Positions 1 to 8,432 are shown, counted from the stretch's first letter. The stretch: 64,000 nucleotides of DNA from Gemmatimonas sp. (GCF_031426495.1 NZ_JANPLK010000043.1:62001-126000), one strand, 5' to 3'. Notes: generated by a model not told the origin, from the letters alone. Numbers and translations are program-made.

Positions 1-818
1 CCGACCAGCACCAGTCGAATCGCATCGAGATAGCCCTCCACCACGATGGCACGACCCGCACGGCGCATGGCCTGTTTCGCGGTGTGCATGTTGTACAAGG
101 TCTTTCGCTTCTGAAAGACCACCGACTCCGGACTGTTCAGATACTTCGGTGTGTCGTCGCCGAGCGCACGGCCGCCGAAGCCGACATGCCGACCCATCTC
201 GTCGAGAATCGGGAACATCAGACGTCCACGAAAGCGCGGGCGCGGTTCGGTCTCGCCTTCCCGCACGACGAACAAGCCGGCTTCGATCAGGCGCGCGTCA
301 TCGGCGCCGAGCGAATGCAGATACCGGCGCAGCGCCTGCAGATCGCGCGGGGCGAAACCAAGTCCGAAGCGTTCCCATGCGGCTTCGTCGAGTTGGCGCT
401 GCTGTAAATACGACCGCGCATCGCGCCCGGTCGCTTCTTCGGTGAGCTGTCGCTGAAACCACTCGGCGGCAGCCGCGAGGACTTCGAAGTTCGGCGCGTT
501 CGGATCGGGCGCCTGCGCGCGCATCGGTACGTCGACCACTTCGATGCCGACACGCTCACCGATCATCTTGACGGCGGAGGGCCAATCGAGGCCGAGACGC
601 TTCCGTACGAACGAGAACACGTCACCGCTTTCGTGGCACACGAAGCAGTGGTAGCTCCCACGCTTTGGCGACACGGAGAAATTCGGATTCGTGCCACCAT
701 GGAACGGACACGGTCCGCGATAGTCACCACCGGCGCGCTTGAGCGGCACGAACTCGCTGATAATCTGCACGATATCAGCCGCCGTGCGCACGCGCTCAAT
801 GATTTCGTCGGAAATCAC
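1..818 (-). CDS. dnaG: DNA primase DnaG, N-terminal part (cut by window edge)
   Basis: DnaG makes RNA primers at the replication fork. The visible 272 codons hold the N-terminal CHC2-type zinc finger, with CPFHGG and later CFVCHESGD giving a CxxH...CxxC ligand set. The RNA polymerase domain follows. The last codons read VVEGYLDAIRLVL, where EGYLD is the first acidic motif of the Toprim fold. The rest of the gene, including the helicase-binding end, lies outside the window. The chosen start is a GTG at 816-818. It overlaps the mutS2 stop in a GTGA, so dnaG is probably translationally coupled to mutS2. The gene is the last member here of a long block running hrcA-dnaJ-prmA-rsmE-hinT-rpsU-yqeY-mutS2-dnaG. 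Confidence 0.95.
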   Translation of the reverse strand, partial: MISDEIIERVRTAADIVQIISEFVPLKRAGGDYRGPCPFHGGTNPNFSVSPKRGSYHCFVCHESGDVFSFVRKRLGLDWPSAVKMIGERVGIEVVDVPMRAQAPDPNAPNFEVLAAAAEWFQRQLTEEATGRDARSYLQQRQLDEAAWERFGLGFAPRDLQALRRYLHSLGADDARLIEAGLFVVREGETEPRPRFRGRLMFPILDEMGRHVGFGGRALGDDTPKYLNSPESVVFQKRKTLYNMHTAKQAMRRAGRAIVVEGYLDAIRLVLV

Positions 819-3259
819 GTGAGCTCGGCCACGGTGACGCCGGCGCCACCCTCATTCCACGCGCCCAGCCGGAAGCCCGCCACCCGCGTGTCCTTCTTGA
901 GCATCTCTCCCACACGGGATCGCAGCGCGCCGGTCCCCTTACCGTGAATGATACGCAGCTCGCGCATGTCGGAGCGTACGGCGGCATCGAGCGCTTGGAG
1001 CACCTGATCGTCGACTTCATCCACGCGCAGTCCGCGCAGATCGACTTCACGCAGCGGATCGGCTTCGGGAATACTGCCGGCGTACGTGGCCTTCACCGCC
1101 GGCGGCGGCGGCGCGGACGACCGCGCGAGCGTCGACACCGGCACGGTCACCGTGAGTGACCCCACCACGACGCGCGCTTCCTTGCCTCGCACCGAGAGCA
1201 CCTGCCCGCTCTTGTTGTCGAGCGTGCCCACCAGCACGCGATCACCCTCGGCCAACGGCTGCTGCGCCTTCTGTGGCGTGCCGGCACGCGGCGTAGCCAC
1301 GTCGACGGCCTGGCGTACCTGCGTGCGGACCTTCTCGCGCGCAGCGCGCTGCTGCACGGCTTCAACGGCGAGTCCCTGCGCGGTGGCCGCCTCTTCAACG
1401 GCGCGTCGCGCCGCGCGTGCCGACGCTTCAAGCGCTTCCGCCTGTTCACCGGCCTTCGCACGGATCTCGGCAATCGCGCGCTCAACCTGACCGCGCGCTT
1501 CCAGCAGATACTTGCGCGCCTCCTGACGGGCCGACTTCTCCGCCTCACGTTCGCGCTCGCGCACCTTGAGCTCACGATCGGTGACCGTTGCCAAGCGCGC
1601 GCGCAACTTCTCCTGTTCGCGGTCCATCACCTGCTGGCGCGCACCGAGCGCACCGTCTCGCGCCTCTACGTCAGAGAGCAGCACGGCGAGATCGCGCTCG
1701 CCGTGTGGTAACCGCTCCTCGGCGCGCACGATGATGTCTTCCGGCAACTGCAGACGACGGGCGATGCTCAGGCCATAACTGCGACCGGGAATGCCCTTCA
1801 GCAATCGATACGTCGGCGCCAACTGCACGGCATCGAACTGCAGCGACGCATTCACCACGCCATCCACTTCGGTCGCCAGCAGCTTGAGCTGTCCAAGGTG
1901 CGTCGTCGCGATGGTCGTCGCCGATCGGCGCGTGAGCGTTTCGAGAATGGAACCACCGAGCGCCGCACCTTCGGCCGGATCGGTGCCCGAGCCGAGTTCG
2001 TCGATCAACACCAACGAGTCGGGCGTGGCCGAGCGCAGAATCTCGCCGAGGTTCTTGAGGTGCGCGCTGAAGGTCGAGAGGCTGGCCTCGATGCTCTGCT
2101 CGTCGCCGACGTCGGCGAAGACATCGTCGAACACGGGCAGCCGACTCGTCGCACCGACCGGTACCGGGATTCCCGCCTGTGCGAGTGCACTCAGCAAACC
2201 GATCGCCTTCAGCAGGACGGTCTTGCCGCCGGTGTTCGGACCGGAAACGAGCAGGGTCCGCTCCTGCTCGAACAGCGTCAGATCGAACGGCACTACCGGT
2301 GTGCCGCGCGAGAGCAGCAGCGGATGGCGTCCGTCGACGATCGCGAGTCCTTCGGCTGGCGCGCAGAACGCCAACGGCGCGCAGCTGGCCTCGATCGCGT
2401 ACCGCGCGCGGGCATACAGTGAGTCGAGCGCGACGAGCGCATGGAACGCGGCGATCAGCTGATCGTGATACGGGTGCAGCTGCTCGGTGAGTTCGCGAAG
2501 CACGCGTTCGACTTCACGCAGTTCTTCGATCTCGAGCTCGCGCACACGGTTGCCGAACTCCACTGCGGCGGGCGGTTCCACGAAGATCGTGGCGCCGGTT
2601 CCCGAACTGTCGTGCACGATGCCACCCACATAACCGCGCGCTTCGCGGCGCATCGGCATGACCCAGCGGCCATTGCGCATCGTGACCGATAGATCGCTCA
2701 CTTGATGGTGTGACTCGAGCTTGGCCATCTCGCGCTCGAGCAAGCGCACAAGCTCGCCCTCGGTCTGGCGGAGCTCACGACGTACGCGACGGAGCGCGGG
2801 CGACGCGTCGTCGCGGACGGTGCCGTCATCGGAGATCGCCCGAGCAATCGCTTCTTCGAGCGACCGCAGGTCGATGAGCTGATCGAGATACGCTTGCAGG
2901 TACGCGACCGTGATGCGCGGCCGTCGTGGATCACGCAGCGCGTCACGCACGCGACGCGAGGAGCGGATCAGGGTGGCACCTTGCAAGAGTTCGAGCGCCG
3001 TCCAGGTGAGCCCTTCGATACGCAGTCGGCGCAGCGGCTCGCCCAATTCCGGAATCGGCTCGGTCGGCCAGGCGAGCTCCGACGAGACGAGCGCGCGCAT
3101 CGCGGCGACGCGCCCATGCTCGGCCTCGATCCACGCACGATCGCGTCGAGGAGCGAGCGTGCGGACGGCGGCCGCGCCAGGGCCGGAGTTCGCGCGACCC
3201 GCGACGTGCGCGAGCATGCGCGGGAACTCGAGGATGCCGAGGGCGTGCGCGTTCATCAT
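815..3259 (-). CDS. mutS2: Endonuclease MutS2 (MutS-family ATPase with Smr domain)
   Basis: The protein has about 814 residues. A MutS-type core/lever region is followed by an ABC ATPase with Walker A GPNTGGKTVLL (about residue 340-350) and Walker B/signature IDELGSGTDP. A long charged coiled-coil stretch follows, and a C-terminal Smr nuclease domain (VDLRGLRVDEV, IIHGKGTG). There is no N-terminal mismatch-recognition domain, as expected for MutS2. Family members suppress homologous recombination and, in Bacillus, rescue collided ribosomes. The open frame begins at 3301, but the tandem ATG ATG at 3254-3259 gives the family-like N terminus MNAHALGILEF. The stop overlaps the dnaG GTG start. A strong inverted-repeat structure lies 23 bases upstream of the start. 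Confidence 0.95.
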   Translation of the reverse strand: MMNAHALGILEFPRMLAHVAGRANSGPGAAAVRTLAPRRDRAWIEAEHGRVAAMRALVSSELAWPTEPIPELGEPLRRLRIEGLTWTALELLQGATLIRSSRRVRDALRDPRRPRITVAYLQAYLDQLIDLRSLEEAIARAISDDGTVRDDASPALRRVRRELRQTEGELVRLLEREMAKLESHHQVSDLSVTMRNGRWVMPMRREARGYVGGIVHDSSGTGATIFVEPPAAVEFGNRVRELEIEELREVERVLRELTEQLHPYHDQLIAAFHALVALDSLYARARYAIEASCAPLAFCAPAEGLAIVDGRHPLLLSRGTPVVPFDLTLFEQERTLLVSGPNTGGKTVLLKAIGLLSALAQAGIPVPVGATSRLPVFDDVFADVGDEQSIEASLSTFSAHLKNLGEILRSATPDSLVLIDELGSGTDPAEGAALGGSILETLTRRSATTIATTHLGQLKLLATEVDGVVNASLQFDAVQLAPTYRLLKGIPGRSYGLSIARRLQLPEDIIVRAEERLPHGERDLAVLLSDVEARDGALGARQQVMDREQEKLRARLATVTDRELKVREREREAEKSARQEARKYLLEARGQVERAIAEIRAKAGEQAEALEASARAARRAVEEAATAQGLAVEAVQQRAAREKVRTQVRQAVDVATPRAGTPQKAQQPLAEGDRVLVGTLDNKSGQVLSVRGKEARVVVGSLTVTVPVSTLARSSAPPPPAVKATYAGSIPEADPLREVDLRGLRVDEVDDQVLQALDAAVRSDMRELRIIHGKGTGALRSRVGEMLKKDTRVAGFRLGAWNEGGAGVTVAELT

Positions 3260-3281
3260 ACCAAGGGTGCCCGTCGGTGTG

Positions 3282-3346
3282 CGGCAGGGCTGAAACGGCA
3301 CGAACCCGGACCGCCGAGGGCGCTAGTCCGGGTTCGAATCCTGCTG
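3282..3346 (-). other. Nested inverted repeat (structured RNA/DNA element) upstream of mutS2
   Basis: An 11-base perfect inverted repeat pairs 3301-3311 with 3326-3336 around a 14-base loop. It is enclosed by a second 7-pair stem (3282-3288 with 3340-3346, one G-U). The element sits in the 132-base gap between yqeY and mutS2, so on the transcribed minus strand it would fold in the mutS2 leader. No U-tract follows the stem, so it is not a classical intrinsic terminator. The 3' arm contains a tRNA T-arm-like string (GGTTCGAATCC), but no matching acceptor or anticodon arm is visible. Confidence 0.5.
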
Positions 3347-3391
3347 TGTGCTGTCATTCGGCTCGCCACGACGTGTCGTGCGTTGTCGTTG

Positions 3392-3853
3392 TCACCCGCG
3401 CGCGAGTTCCTCACGCACGATTGCGTTGATCGTACCGCCTTCCACCCGTCCCTTGAACTGCGGCATCACCTTGGCCATCACGGCACCAATGTTGGCCGCT
3501 CCACCCTGCATCGCTGCTCGAACGGCGGCGCGCAATTCTTCAGGATCGACTTCGGCGGGCAAATACACTTCGAGGGCCGTGACCTCGCTCTGTTCCTTCT
3601 CGAGGAGGTCCGTTCGCCCAGCTTTGCCGTAGAGCTCGACGGACTCGCGCCGCTTTTTGATGCCCTTCCGGATGACGTCGATGACGTCATCGTCGGTCGC
3701 ATCACGGCGGAGTTCGATCTCTCTGTTCTTGACCTCGGAAATGATCATTCCAAGGAGGAGCACGCGATCCTTCAGCTGCTCCCGTCGTGCATTGGCTTGA
3801 TCACGCTGCAACCGTGGCAGCAACGAACCGCCGACATCCACGAAACCGCTCAC
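3392..3853 (-). CDS. yqeY: GatB/YqeY domain protein
   Basis: This 153-residue protein matches the YqeY family throughout. An N-terminal helical bundle (SLLPRLQRDQ, VLLLGMIISEVKNREIE) is followed by the tRNA-binding-like YqeY tail (SEVTALEVYLPAEV, IGAVMAKVMPQFKGRV, INAIVREEL). It resembles the tail domain of the GatB amidotransferase subunit but carries no catalytic domain; its cellular role is not settled. The GTG start overlaps the rpsU stop in a GTGA (3850-3853). An in-frame TTG a few codons later, before LLPRLQ, is an alternative. The rpsU-yqeY pairing is common in bacteria, which supports the call. Confidence 0.9.
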   Translation of the reverse strand: MSGFVDVGGSLLPRLQRDQANARREQLKDRVLLLGMIISEVKNREIELRRDATDDDVIDVIRKGIKKRRESVELYGKAGRTDLLEKEQSEVTALEVYLPAEVDPEELRAAVRAAMQGGAANIGAVMAKVMPQFKGRVEGGTINAIVREELARG

Positions 3854-4038
3854 CCGTTACGGGTGCGCCGATTCTTGCGGACGGCCGCGTTCATCTTGCG
3901 CTTGCGCTTCTCCGAGGGCTTCTCATAATGACGATGCTTGCGCAGGTCGGACAGAATGCCGGCCTTTTCGCACTTCTTCTTGAAGCGCTTGAGCGCACGC
4001 TCAAAATTCTCGTCCTCGTGGATGATGACTTCGGACAA
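3850..4038 (-). CDS. rpsU: Small ribosomal subunit protein bS21
   Basis: This is a 62-residue basic protein beginning SEVIIHEDENFERALKRF and ending in an Arg/Lys-rich tail, as in bS21 of the 30S subunit. The open frame extends upstream to 4071, but the family N terminus starts at a TTG (4036-4038). That TTG is preceded by a GAGG Shine-Dalgarno core (4045-4048) with 6-base spacing, so I prefer the TTG. A strong sigma70-like promoter lies about 60 bases upstream. The gene is coupled to yqeY by a GTGA overlap. Confidence 0.93.
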   Translation of the reverse strand: MSEVIIHEDENFERALKRFKKKCEKAGILSDLRKHRHYEKPSEKRKRKMNAAVRKNRRTRNG

Positions 4039-4095
4039 ACGAAACCTCGTAAATGATGGCGTGACAGACACGTTGCGATAGAACGACAGCCTTAA

Positions 4096-4124
4096 ATCCT
4101 ACCCAGCCCGAGGAGGGAGGTCAA
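4096..4124 (-). promoter_or_regulatory. Sigma70-like promoter for rpsU-yqeY-mutS2-dnaG
   Basis: On the minus strand a TTGACC box (4119-4124) is separated by exactly 17 bases from TAGGAT (4096-4101). This is close to the TTGACA-N17-TATAAT consensus. Predicted transcription would start near 4088, about 50 bases before the rpsU TTG. It would allow rpsU and the downstream genes to be expressed independently of the hrcA-dnaJ genes. Confidence 0.6.
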
Positions 4125-4162
4125 GGCGCAAAGTACGATAATTCCGGAGGGATGGCGACCAA

Positions 4163-4504
4163 TTATCCCGGCGGCCACTGCATCGCCCGCCCGCCCAGCA
4201 CGTGCAAATGGAGATGGTGCACCGTTTGGCCGCCGTCATTCCCGGTATTGGCAACCACCCGATACCCCGTTTCCGCTAACCCTTCCGACCGCGCAACCTC
4301 GGCCGCCAGCAGCAGCAGCGCCCCGAGTTCGGCCGCATCGGTGGCCTCGGCCAGCGACGCCACGTGACGCCGCGGAATCACCAGTAGGTGCGACGGCGCC
4401 TGGGGATGGAGGTCGCGAAACGCGACCGCGTGGTCGTTGCTGGCCACGAGCGTGGCCGGAATCGATCCACCCACGATGCGGCAGAAGATGCAGGCGTCGG
4501 ACAT
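4163..4504 (-). CDS. hinT: HIT family (HinT-like) nucleotide-binding hydrolase
   Basis: This 113-residue protein has the signature HHLHLHVLGG histidine triad near its C terminus and the N-terminal CIFCRIVGGSIP segment of Hint proteins. Family members hydrolyse purine nucleoside phosphoramidates and aminoacyl-adenylates through a nucleotidyl-histidine intermediate. The physiological substrate here is unknown. The ATG overlaps the rsmE stop as TGATG. The next gene, rpsU, has its own promoter, so hinT is probably the last gene of the hrcA-dnaJ-prmA-rsmE unit. Confidence 0.93.
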   Translation of the reverse strand: MSDACIFCRIVGGSIPATLVASNDHAVAFRDLHPQAPSHLLVIPRRHVASLAEATDAAELGALLLLAAEVARSEGLAETGYRVVANTGNDGGQTVHHLHLHVLGGRAMQWPPG

Positions 4505-5286
4505 CAGGACTCCCGAAGCGGAGAAGGAGAAGCGGACAGGGTACCAAGCGCCGTCCGGGCGATGGCCAGCGCCCCGACAGCGGCGGTCTCGAACCGGAGG
4601 ATGGTCGGCCCAAGCCGAACCGGGCGGAAGCCGGCAGCCACCAGCGCCGCGAGTTCATCCGCCTCGATGCCGCCCTCCGGGCCGATCGCCAACACGACGG
4701 GCTCCTGCAGGGGCGCCGCAGCCGGGCCAACCATGGGAGTTCCTGTTGGATCAAGCACAATACGGTCCCCCGGAGGTGCGGCCAGCAGCGCACGTTCGAG
4801 TGGCGCCTCAGGAAAGGGTTGCGGGAGCCAAGCCCCTTCCGACTGCGCCAACGCGCTCGACATCCGCGCCATGACTTTCTGCTGGAAGGCGACGCCCTCC
4901 CCGCGCGGTGAGACACTGCGCGACCGCCGCCACAGGACAGGTCGCCAGCTCGTGCAGCCCAGCTCACAGGCTTTCTCAGCCAGCCACAACATCCGGTCGC
5001 GGTCAGCCACGGGCACCAGCAGATGCACCTCGGGGAGCGGCGCGATGAGCTCGGCGTCGCTGATCTCGACGTGCGCCTGCGTCTTCGTGAGGCGAACGAG
5101 CTGACCGACTCCCACGTGTCCATGCCCGTCACGGACGCCGACCACCGCTCCGGAGTCGAGTCGCAGCACTCGCATGTGTCGCGCCGCGTGTTCGTCCAAC
5201 ACGCACGTCGCCCCGACCGCAAAGGGCTCGGTCGTGACGAAGTTCGGACGTCCGGCGGCTACACCCTCGCGATCGAGACCGACCAC
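4504..5286 (-). CDS. rsmE: 16S rRNA (uracil-1498-N3)-methyltransferase RsmE
   Basis: RsmE methylates U1498 of 16S rRNA and is a knotted SPOUT methyltransferase. Seen here are the N-terminal PUA-like domain (EHAARHMRVLRLDSG) and the AdoMet-binding knot with LAIGPEGGIEADEL and LGPTILRFETAA. The length of 260 residues is normal. The only credible start is the GTG at 5284-5286, which lies inside the prmA 3' end (28-base overlap). The order prmA-rsmE downstream of dnaJ is the classical arrangement in Firmicutes. Confidence 0.93.
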   Translation of the reverse strand: MVGLDREGVAAGRPNFVTTEPFAVGATCVLDEHAARHMRVLRLDSGAVVGVRDGHGHVGVGQLVRLTKTQAHVEISDAELIAPLPEVHLLVPVADRDRMLWLAEKACELGCTSWRPVLWRRSRSVSPRGEGVAFQQKVMARMSSALAQSEGAWLPQPFPEAPLERALLAAPPGDRIVLDPTGTPMVGPAAAPLQEPVVLAIGPEGGIEADELAALVAAGFRPVRLGPTILRFETAAVGALAIARTALGTLSASPSPLRES

Positions 5287-6104
5287 CAGATGTCCTCCGC
5301 ATCCTCATCGAGCACGCGCCATCCGGTGGCCGCCAAGACGCCGAGCATCTCCTCGCGCTCCTCCTGCAGGATGCCGCTCAGGATCGCGCCGCCATCGTCC
5401 GTGAGCGACTCGGCGATAATCGGCAGCAGTTCGACCAACACCGACGAAATAATGTTCGCCAGTACGACCCGAACTGGCGCCAACAACGGCAGCAGCGCAC
5501 CGGCGTCGGCCTCAAAGACATGCACGCGATCCGCAACACCGTTGCGAAGCACGTTCTGCTCGGCATCCGGAATCGCTTCGCCGTCGAGCTCGACCGCATA
5601 CACACGCGACGCTCCGAGCTTGGCCGCTGCGATCGCCAGGACAGCACTGCCCGCGCCGAGGTCGGCGACGATATCGCCATCACGCATGACCGTCGGCAGC
5701 AGTCGGACCACGCCACGCGTCGTGGCATGCTCGCCGGTGCCGAAAGCCATCCCGGGCTCGATCACGATCGTACGCGCCGGATCGCGGCCCTCGGCAAGCC
5801 ACGGCGGCGTAACGGTGAGCGAGCCAAGGTCGTGCGCATTGATGCGCGACTTCCAGGCTTCGCTCCAATCGATGTCGGGCACCGGTGCCGTCTCGATTGT
5901 GACGCCCTCGTCGGCTTCGGTCAGCGCGATGTGGACGGCTTCGAGATCGGTTGACGGCGGAAAGTGCGTGACGAGCGATGCCCCATCTTCATGCACGCCC
6001 TGCGCACCGACCGCGAAGAGTGCGGCGAGGCAGGCATCGCGACTGCCGACGTCGACTCCCGGGCTGACCCGCACGCTGACCCAGCGTAACGACGCCTCAA
6101 GCAC
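5259..6104 (-). CDS. prmA: Ribosomal protein L11 methyltransferase PrmA
   Basis: PrmA trimethylates ribosomal protein uL11. The sequence shows the family marker GMAFGTGEHATTRG, the AdoMet-binding loop DLGAGSAVLAIAAAKLGA and the LANI motif near residue 205. An N-terminal substrate-recognition domain occupies about the first 100 residues. The 281-residue length is slightly short of the usual 290-310. It starts at a GTG that overlaps the dnaJ stop by 8 bases, indicating one transcript with dnaJ. Confidence 0.94.
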   Translation of the reverse strand: MLEASLRWVSVRVSPGVDVGSRDACLAALFAVGAQGVHEDGASLVTHFPPSTDLEAVHIALTEADEGVTIETAPVPDIDWSEAWKSRINAHDLGSLTVTPPWLAEGRDPARTIVIEPGMAFGTGEHATTRGVVRLLPTVMRDGDIVADLGAGSAVLAIAAAKLGASRVYAVELDGEAIPDAEQNVLRNGVADRVHVFEADAGALLPLLAPVRVVLANIISSVLVELLPIIAESLTDDGGAILSGILQEEREEMLGVLAATGWRVLDEDAEDIWWSVSIARV

Positions 6105-7227
6105 CGAGCGCCTCCTTCATCTTCGACCAGAAGCCCTTCTCGCGCTGCGCCGGCGCTTGCCCTTGCAGGGTGCCAAGCCGCTCGATCACGGCCTTCTCGT
6201 CACCCTCGACATCCTGTGGCGTCCAGAGCTGCACCTTCACGTGCAGGTCGCCCGTACCGGACGCGTTCACACGCGGCAGTCCGCGTCCGCGCAGATGAAA
6301 CACGGTGCCACTTTGCGTGCCCGTCGGCACGCGCAACGAGAGATCACCCGTGAGCCCGGGAACGCGGATATCGGCGCCGAACACGAGTTGTGAGTACGTG
6401 ACCAGCGCTTCGCAGAACAGGTCCTCGCCATCGCGATCAAAACGCTCATCGTCTTCCACCTCGAACACCACGAGCACATCGCCCTTGGTGCCGCCACGCG
6501 GGCCAACGTTGCCCGCGCCACGGAGCGTCATGTACTGTCCGGTCGCCACACCAGCCGGCACTTGGATCTTGAGCGTACGCTCCGACCTCGCGCGTCCTTC
6601 ACCGCGACACTTCTTGCACGGCGACGAGACGACGACGCCCTCACCGGCGCAGGTCGGACACGGTGCCACCGACACGAACTGGCCGAAGAACGAGCGCTGG
6701 GCGCGTCGCACTTCACCAGCGCCACCGCAGGTGTTGCAGGTTTGCGGCTTCGTGCCCGGCTCGGCACCAGATCCGTCGCACTTGTCGCACGCCTCGAGCA
6801 CCTTGAGCACAACGGTTTTTTCCACGCCCGTCGCCACTTCGGTCAGCGTGAGCGGGAGCGGCAGCTTCACATCAGCACCCGTACGCGGCCCGTTCCGACG
6901 ACCGCCCCCCTGCCCACCGAACAGGTCACCGAAGCCACCGAAGTCGCGCATGAAGATGTTCAGCGCCTCCGACAGATCGACGTGCTCGTATTGTTGCTGT
7001 TGCGCTCCCCGAAGTCCTGCCTCGCCGTACCGATCGAAGGCAGCGCGCTTCTGCGGATCACGCAGCACGTCGTACGCTTCGGTGATCGTCTTGAACTTCT
7101 CTTCGGCCTCCTTCGCGCCCGCATTGCGGTCAGGGTGCCACTGCATTGCCAGGCGACGATACGCCTTCTTGATGTCGTCGTCGGATGCATCGCGCGGCAC
7201 ACTCAGTACCGCGTAAAAATCGGCCAT
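6097..7227 (-). CDS. dnaJ: Chaperone DnaJ (Hsp40)
   Basis: DnaJ stimulates DnaK ATPase and presents unfolded proteins. The J domain carries the HPD motif (MQWHPDRNAG, about residues 27-36). A Gly/Phe-rich linker (FMRDFGGFGDLFGGQGGG) follows. Four zinc-binding CxxCxGxG repeats come next (CDKCDGSG, CNTCGGAG, CPTCAGEG, CKKCRGEG), then the two C-terminal substrate-binding domains. The length of 376 residues is typical. The gene lies after hrcA, but dnaK and grpE, which usually sit between them, are absent from the window. The ATG at 7225-7227 gives the standard N terminus MADFYAVLSV. Confidence 0.96.
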   Translation of the reverse strand: MADFYAVLSVPRDASDDDIKKAYRRLAMQWHPDRNAGAKEAEEKFKTITEAYDVLRDPQKRAAFDRYGEAGLRGAQQQQYEHVDLSEALNIFMRDFGGFGDLFGGQGGGRRNGPRTGADVKLPLPLTLTEVATGVEKTVVLKVLEACDKCDGSGAEPGTKPQTCNTCGGAGEVRRAQRSFFGQFVSVAPCPTCAGEGVVVSSPCKKCRGEGRARSERTLKIQVPAGVATGQYMTLRGAGNVGPRGGTKGDVLVVFEVEDDERFDRDGEDLFCEALVTYSQLVFGADIRVPGLTGDLSLRVPTGTQSGTVFHLRGRGLPRVNASGTGDLHVKVQLWTPQDVEGDEKAVIERLGTLQGQAPAQREKGFWSKMKEALGA

Positions 7228-7272
7228 GTCGAAACCCGGAAAAACGCGCTGCCAGTGGGCGGCGCAGTCGAA

Positions 7273-7302
7273 CGACGGGTGCCGGAAACCGGACGCCCGT
7301 CG
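7273..7302 (-). repeat. Stem-loop between hrcA and dnaJ
   Basis: An imperfect inverted repeat of about 13 pairs (7273-7285 with 7289-7302, one bulged base) closes on a three-base loop in the 151-base hrcA-dnaJ gap. It has no following U-tract on the minus strand. It could be a weak terminator, a processing site or an attenuator that lowers dnaJ expression relative to hrcA. No CIRCE-like repeat (TTAGCACTC...GAGTGCTAA) is visible in this gap. Confidence 0.4.
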
Positions 7303-7378
7303 GTGAATTCAACGTCGTAGTGAAAAACCTATCGGAAATATCGACCGCTCCGCCCGCCTGAAGCGAGGGGAGGGACGG

Positions 7379-8422
7379 TCAGCACAGCAAATCGGACACG
7401 AGACGGGACGTGTGACCGACCAGCGCGATCACCTTGTCGTATGGCATTCGCGTGGGACCGATGACGCCGATCACCCCGCTGAGCGATCCTGCCTGATACT
7501 CGGCCGTCACCACCGTAAACGGCTCCAGTCGCGGGTCACCATGCTCGTTCCCGATCGTGATCGAGATACCGTTTGCCCCCGGCTTCGCCTCCAGCAACGA
7601 GGCTACCTGTTGTCGGGTTTCCGTGAGCTCGATCAGCTGCCGCAGGCGCTCGCCGCTCGCGAACTCCGGCTGATCGGCCAACAACGACGGCTGGCCCAAC
7701 ACCACCGTCTCCAGCGGATCCGCCACCCGGCCGAACGCCTGCTCCCCCTCCTGCACAAAGATGTGCAGCAACTCGGCGGTTTCCGGCTTCAGGTGCACAT
7801 CGCGGAGCCGTGAGGCGAGCGAGGTGCGCACCTGCTCGAGCGTGAGCCCGGAGAGTCGCTCGTTGAGCACGATCGTGACCTCGATCAGGGCTTCGTCGGC
7901 GATCACGCCCGGTACTTCGACGAACACGGTGCGCACGGCGCCACCCTGCAGCGTGAGCACCATCAGCAGGCGCTCAGACGACATGCGCACGAGCTCGACC
8001 TGTCGCAATGTGGCCCGTTCAAACCGAGGGCCGAGGGCGACGCCAAGTTCCTGCGTCAACACGCCGAGGGATTGGGCCGCTCGACGGAGAATCGCTTCGA
8101 TCGCCGAACCGCCGGCGGAGATGTCGGCATGTAATCGTCGTTGCGCATCGCCAGTAATGGTCTCCACCCGCATCAGCGAGTCGACGTACACGCGGTACGC
8201 CTTGTCGGTGGGAACGCGTCCGGCTGACGTGTGCGGGTGAAAGAGAAAGCCTTTCTCTTCGAGATCGCTCATCGTGTTGCGGATGGTCGCCGGAGAGATG
8301 CCCAAGCCGAAGCGACGCGATAGCGTGCGCGAACCCGCGGGCTCGGCCGTTGCCACGTAGCTATGGATCACCGCTTCCAGTACCTGACGCTCCCGCTCGG
8401 AGAGCTCCCCGCTAATAGCCAT
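7379..8422 (-). CDS. hrcA: Heat-inducible transcription repressor HrcA
   Basis: HrcA represses class I heat-shock genes by binding CIRCE inverted repeats. The N-terminal winged-helix region reads ELSERERQVLEAVIHSYV, then GISPATIRNTMSDLEEKGF, with FHPHTSAGRVPTDKAYRVYVD marking the DNA-binding/linker part. The C-terminal GAF-like region includes GVIGVIGPTRMPYDKVI. The 347-residue length is typical. It is preceded by hemW with a 10-base gap and followed by dnaJ, as in the Firmicutes hemW-hrcA cluster. No CIRCE element was recognised nearby, so the operator it binds is probably in front of dnaK/groEL elsewhere. Confidence 0.95.
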   Translation of the reverse strand: MAISGELSERERQVLEAVIHSYVATAEPAGSRTLSRRFGLGISPATIRNTMSDLEEKGFLFHPHTSAGRVPTDKAYRVYVDSLMRVETITGDAQRRLHADISAGGSAIEAILRRAAQSLGVLTQELGVALGPRFERATLRQVELVRMSSERLLMVLTLQGGAVRTVFVEVPGVIADEALIEVTIVLNERLSGLTLEQVRTSLASRLRDVHLKPETAELLHIFVQEGEQAFGRVADPLETVVLGQPSLLADQPEFASGERLRQLIELTETRQQVASLLEAKPGANGISITIGNEHGDPRLEPFTVVTAEYQAGSLSGVIGVIGPTRMPYDKVIALVGHTSRLVSDLLC

Positions 8423-8432
8423 AAGTGTAACG

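Noticed and set aside
3321..3350. tRNA-like 3' half (GGTTCGAATCC context) near 3330
   Set aside because: No matching acceptor 5' strand, D arm or anticodon arm is present upstream, and the T stem has a mismatch. Kept only as a structured element.
5023..6393. 456-codon plus-strand open frame opposite prmA and rsmE
   Set aside because: Ser/Arg-rich low-complexity frame typical of antisense to GC-rich genes.
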